IMG/VR virus record: IMGVR_UViG_3300017709_000028 | Span: 1-24,995 of that record | Direction: 5' to 3' (one strand) | Length of the DNA: 24,995 nt | Source: a virus | Shown here: piece after piece, positions 23,421 through 24,995 of the stretch | Position numbering within the stretch: position 1 is the stretch's first letter | Layout: each line of letters opens with the position of its first letter | The notes under the pieces: generated by a model | Database searches by the model: none | What the model was told of the DNA's origin: nothing | What the model saw: the letters and a program-made list of their open reading frames with translations, nothing else | Position numbers and translations under genes: made by a program

Positions 23421-23846
23421 CTACTGACTCAAATCAGCAACTTCAGTGCGGTAACGAATCTCAAATTCGCAGAAAATAATTCCAGCTGGCTGGTCAGCTT
23501 CTAAAAGCTGAAAACTTGTTTGAGCAGGTTGAACATCAATCGCATAGCCGCCCAAAGTCAGGTCAGCCATCATCTTGCTGTGAAGAGATTCAATCGTGTC
23601 ATCTGCCGCTTGATCTGGAACCGTACCTCTCTCAATTACCGCAATTCTTACGCGAAGAGTCCAATCCAGAGTGGGTAAGCTGGTGTTCTGGACTGGGGTG
23701 TCAGAAACAGGCTCAATAATGATCGCTGGAGACTCCCCCCTAGTCATAGGCTCAACACGGCTTCTGTAAATCCTGGTGCCTACTCCAGTCGTGTTAGCTA
23801 GTGCCGTCTCGATAGCAGCAAGGATGTTTTCGCGTTTTGTTGTCAT
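23421..23846 (-). CDS. Tail terminator protein, lambda gpU-like, 141 aa
   Basis: The protein has the family layout: an N-terminal helix (ENILAAIETALANTT), a Pro/Glu-rich beta segment (ESPAIIIEPVSDTP), the central strand set TLRVRIAVIERG followed by a helix (DDTIESLHSKMMADL), and an ending with EADQPAGIIFCEFEIRYRT. Tail terminators cap the growing tube as a hexamer and join it to the head connector. AAGGA at the end of the preceding gene lies eight bases before the ATG, so coupling with the FII-like gene is likely. No terminator follows. Confidence 0.9.
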   Translation of the reverse strand: MTTKRENILAAIETALANTTGVGTRIYRSRVEPMTRGESPAIIIEPVSDTPVQNTSLPTLDWTLRVRIAVIERGTVPDQAADDTIESLHSKMMADLTLGGYAIDVQPAQTSFQLLEADQPAGIIFCEFEIRYRTEVADLSQ

Positions 23847-23850
23847 CGAA

Positions 23851-24141
23851 TTAATCCTTCATCAGCATCACACGCATAATCTTGCCATCGTCAAGCAGCA
23901 TTTGCTCACGCACCGTATAAGCAACACCCTCAACAGTCATCGCGTCCCCTCTTGAGACGGCTGAAAAGTCAGAAGTCTTGACCACAACTGCGTAATCAGT
24001 GGTCAGTACAACTCCATCAGCAATGATTTCGTTAGGCGATTCAAAGTAGCCAACACTTGTTGTTGATCCTTGAACGACTGGAACCGTAAAGCCAGGCGTA
24101 TCGAAGAAAGCGTCTAAATCTTCGGTGAACTCAAGTGCCAT
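23851..24141 (-). CDS. Head-tail joining protein, lambda gpFII-like, 96 aa
   Basis: Size, beta-rich pattern and position between head genes and the tail terminator match the FII class (VSRGDAMTVEGVAYTVREQ, then DDGKIMRVMLMKD), which completes the head for tail attachment. The ATG at 24141 directly follows the T-run of a terminator hairpin, and the G-run of the hairpin stem is the only ribosome-site-like sequence (nine bases upstream). The next gene starts four bases after its stop. Confidence 0.87.
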   Translation of the reverse strand: MALEFTEDLDAFFDTPGFTVPVVQGSTTSVGYFESPNEIIADGVVLTTDYAVVVKTSDFSAVSRGDAMTVEGVAYTVREQMLLDDGKIMRVMLMKD

Positions 24142-24167
24142 AAAAAAGACCCCCGGATTGCCGGGGG
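24142..24167 (-). terminator. Rho-independent terminator between head and tail genes
   Basis: On the minus strand CCCCCGG pairs perfectly with CCGGGGG around the loop CAAT, then TC and six T residues. It lies between the decoration-like gene and the FII-like gene, with the T-run touching the next ATG. It would separate head and tail expression levels. Confidence 0.93.
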
Positions 24168-24179
24168 TTATGAAACAAA

Positions 24180-24560
24180 TCAGCCGTACTTAGGAGAGGC
24201 AAGACCCAAAACGCTGACTGCGCCTGCGCCTGTACCACCTGCGACTGTCACGACACATTTGATGAATCGCTTGGTCTCGTCGCTGTTAATAACCAGCTGT
24301 TCAACTAGCGCAGTATTTGCACCAGTCGTTGTGAATGCAGCGCCAGAAACGTCGGTATAAGTACCGTCAGTGGCGTCTGATTCAGTCAGCTTTACCGCGT
24401 AGGTAACGCTGCCGCCGCCTGCTTCAGCGTCGAGGCTGAGAGCGATATCACCCTCATAGTCCTCTAAATCAACTGCAGAACCAGTTTTGGTTGCTGTAGT
24501 CACGTCATTCGCAATGAATGTGAGCAGAGTTGTTGCCCTGCGAGTGTTGCCGATGCTCAT
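24180..24560 (-). CDS. Putative head decoration or stabilisation protein, 126 aa
   Basis: A 126-residue, Ala/Thr/Gly-rich, probably beta-sandwich protein (YEGDIALSLDAEAGGG, TYAVKLTESDATDGTY, then KRFIKCVVTVAGG). Proteins of this pattern often lie a gene or two downstream of the major capsid protein in phages and prophages, where they are thought to decorate the capsid. The start overlaps the preceding stop as ATGA, with AGAGGA ten bases upstream. A strong terminator follows, consistent with a high-copy structural gene. The decoration role is inferred from position and pattern. Confidence 0.8.
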   Translation of the reverse strand: MSIGNTRRATTLLTFIANDVTTATKTGSAVDLEDYEGDIALSLDAEAGGGSVTYAVKLTESDATDGTYTDVSGAAFTTTGANTALVEQLVINSDETKRFIKCVVTVAGGTGAGAVSVLGLASPKYG

Positions 24561-24787
24561 TCCTTAGTCCTCTTGCGAGTTGTGGTCTTTGGCTTAGCAG
24601 CCTTCTCTTCAGAAGACGCCTCTTTGGAAACAGGCTTTGCCTCACAAGCCTCAACCTCTCCCTTGAACTCGACAGCTTTGCCGAGGTTGATCAAAGTTGC
24701 AGCTTGCTGGTATTCAACCTCCAAAATGGAGCCCGCCGAAACGGACTCCCCGGAGATCATTACCTGTCTCAGAATTTCAATCTTCAT
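24557..24787 (-). CDS. Small head-region protein with basic tail, 76 aa
   Basis: The first 45 residues (EILRQVMISGESVSAGSILEV, then AATLINLGKAVE) form the small domain seen in many short proteins after capsid genes; it looks like a beta strand pair plus a helix. The last 25 residues are rich in Lys, Glu, Ser and Thr and probably disordered. It begins 32 bases after the capsid stop and overlaps the next gene as ATGA. Its function in the family is unknown; head completion is the usual guess. Confidence 0.85.
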   Translation of the reverse strand: MKIEILRQVMISGESVSAGSILEVEYQQAATLINLGKAVEFKGEVEACEAKPVSKEASSEEKAAKPKTTTRKRTKE

Positions 24788-24819
24788 GAGTCAGAAACGA
24801 TTGAACAAGTCACCTGCTA

Positions 24820-24995
24820 TCAGGTGCCAAGGCAGAATGCGCCAGCTTGCTTGACTGCGATGTCAAGATCCTGCAGGGCAATAATCCGAACGGTTCCGGC
24901 AGTTGCGCCAGCGTAAGGATCAACCGTCAGGTCAAGCCCAGACCACATACCCATGATCATCATGGAGAAGTCACCAAACAGAGCATCGTTGTTAG
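24820..24995 (-). CDS. Major capsid protein, HK97 fold, C-terminal part only
   Basis: The minus-strand frame is open from the window edge to a TGA at 24820-24822 and gives 57 residues (NDALFGDFSMMIMGMWSGLD, then TVDPYAGATAGTVRI and QDLDIAVKQAGAF). This is the characteristic C-terminal pattern of HK97-type major capsid proteins, with a Trp-Gly-Leu-Asp loop and the final strand and helix of the axial domain. The rest of the gene lies beyond the right edge, so any fused protease or scaffold domain cannot be judged. Confidence 0.85.
   Translation of the reverse strand, partial: NNDALFGDFSMMIMGMWSGLDLTVDPYAGATAGTVRIIALQDLDIAVKQAGAFCLGT

Noticed and set aside
1-24995. tRNA genes, integrase, attachment sites or host metabolic genes
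   Set aside because: Searched by eye for recognisable proteins and cloverleaf features; none could be supported.

Overview
The window holds part of the virion gene block of a tailed double-stranded DNA phage, almost all of it encoded on the minus strand, so it reads from right to left. The gene order (HK97-fold capsid end, head-tail joining, tail terminator, tail tube, frameshifted chaperone pair, tape measure, then M, L, K, I and J-like proteins) is the lambda-type siphovirus tail order. This points to a long, flexible, non-contractile tail. Several small proteins and fibre ends resemble proteins I remember from marine cyanophages and uncultured marine phages, so a phage of marine picocyanobacteria is the best guess for the host. 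That host call rests on memory of families, not on a search. No integrase, tRNA, replication gene or bacterial gene is visible, so nothing shows whether this is a free phage or a prophage.

Right part (about 24995 to 23182): the C-terminus of the major capsid protein, a small head protein, a decoration-like protein, an intrinsic terminator, an FII-like head-tail joining protein, a U-like tail terminator and a small hydrophilic protein overlapping the tail tube gene. Middle part (23264 to 15403): tail tube protein, a second intrinsic terminator, the G/GT tail assembly chaperone with a canonical -1 slippery heptamer GGGAAAC, a 953-residue tape measure protein, M, L, a K function split into two genes (JAMM peptidase and NlpC/P60 peptidase), and a long I-like protein.

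Central-left part (15403 to 2714): the J-like tip protein (1224 residues) followed by six consecutive fibre-like genes covering about 9 kb. Three end in an S74 self-cleaving chaperone domain with a visible Ser-Asp-x-x-x-Lys motif. One contains 27 tandem 17-residue beta-roll repeats. The fibres are stitched from short modules separated by near-identical DNA encoding MRIDSSG-like seams, which suggests modular recombination.

Left part (2687 to 1): three small genes of unknown function, an outer-membrane-like beta protein with a signal peptide, a terminator, a small membrane-anchored protein, one plus-strand gene whose start codon shares a CATG palindrome with the start of a divergent 252-residue membrane-anchored protein, and an open plus-strand frame running in from the left edge. 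The genes are packed tightly, with many TAATG and ATGA overlaps that suggest translational coupling. No gene-free stretch exceeds 300 bases.
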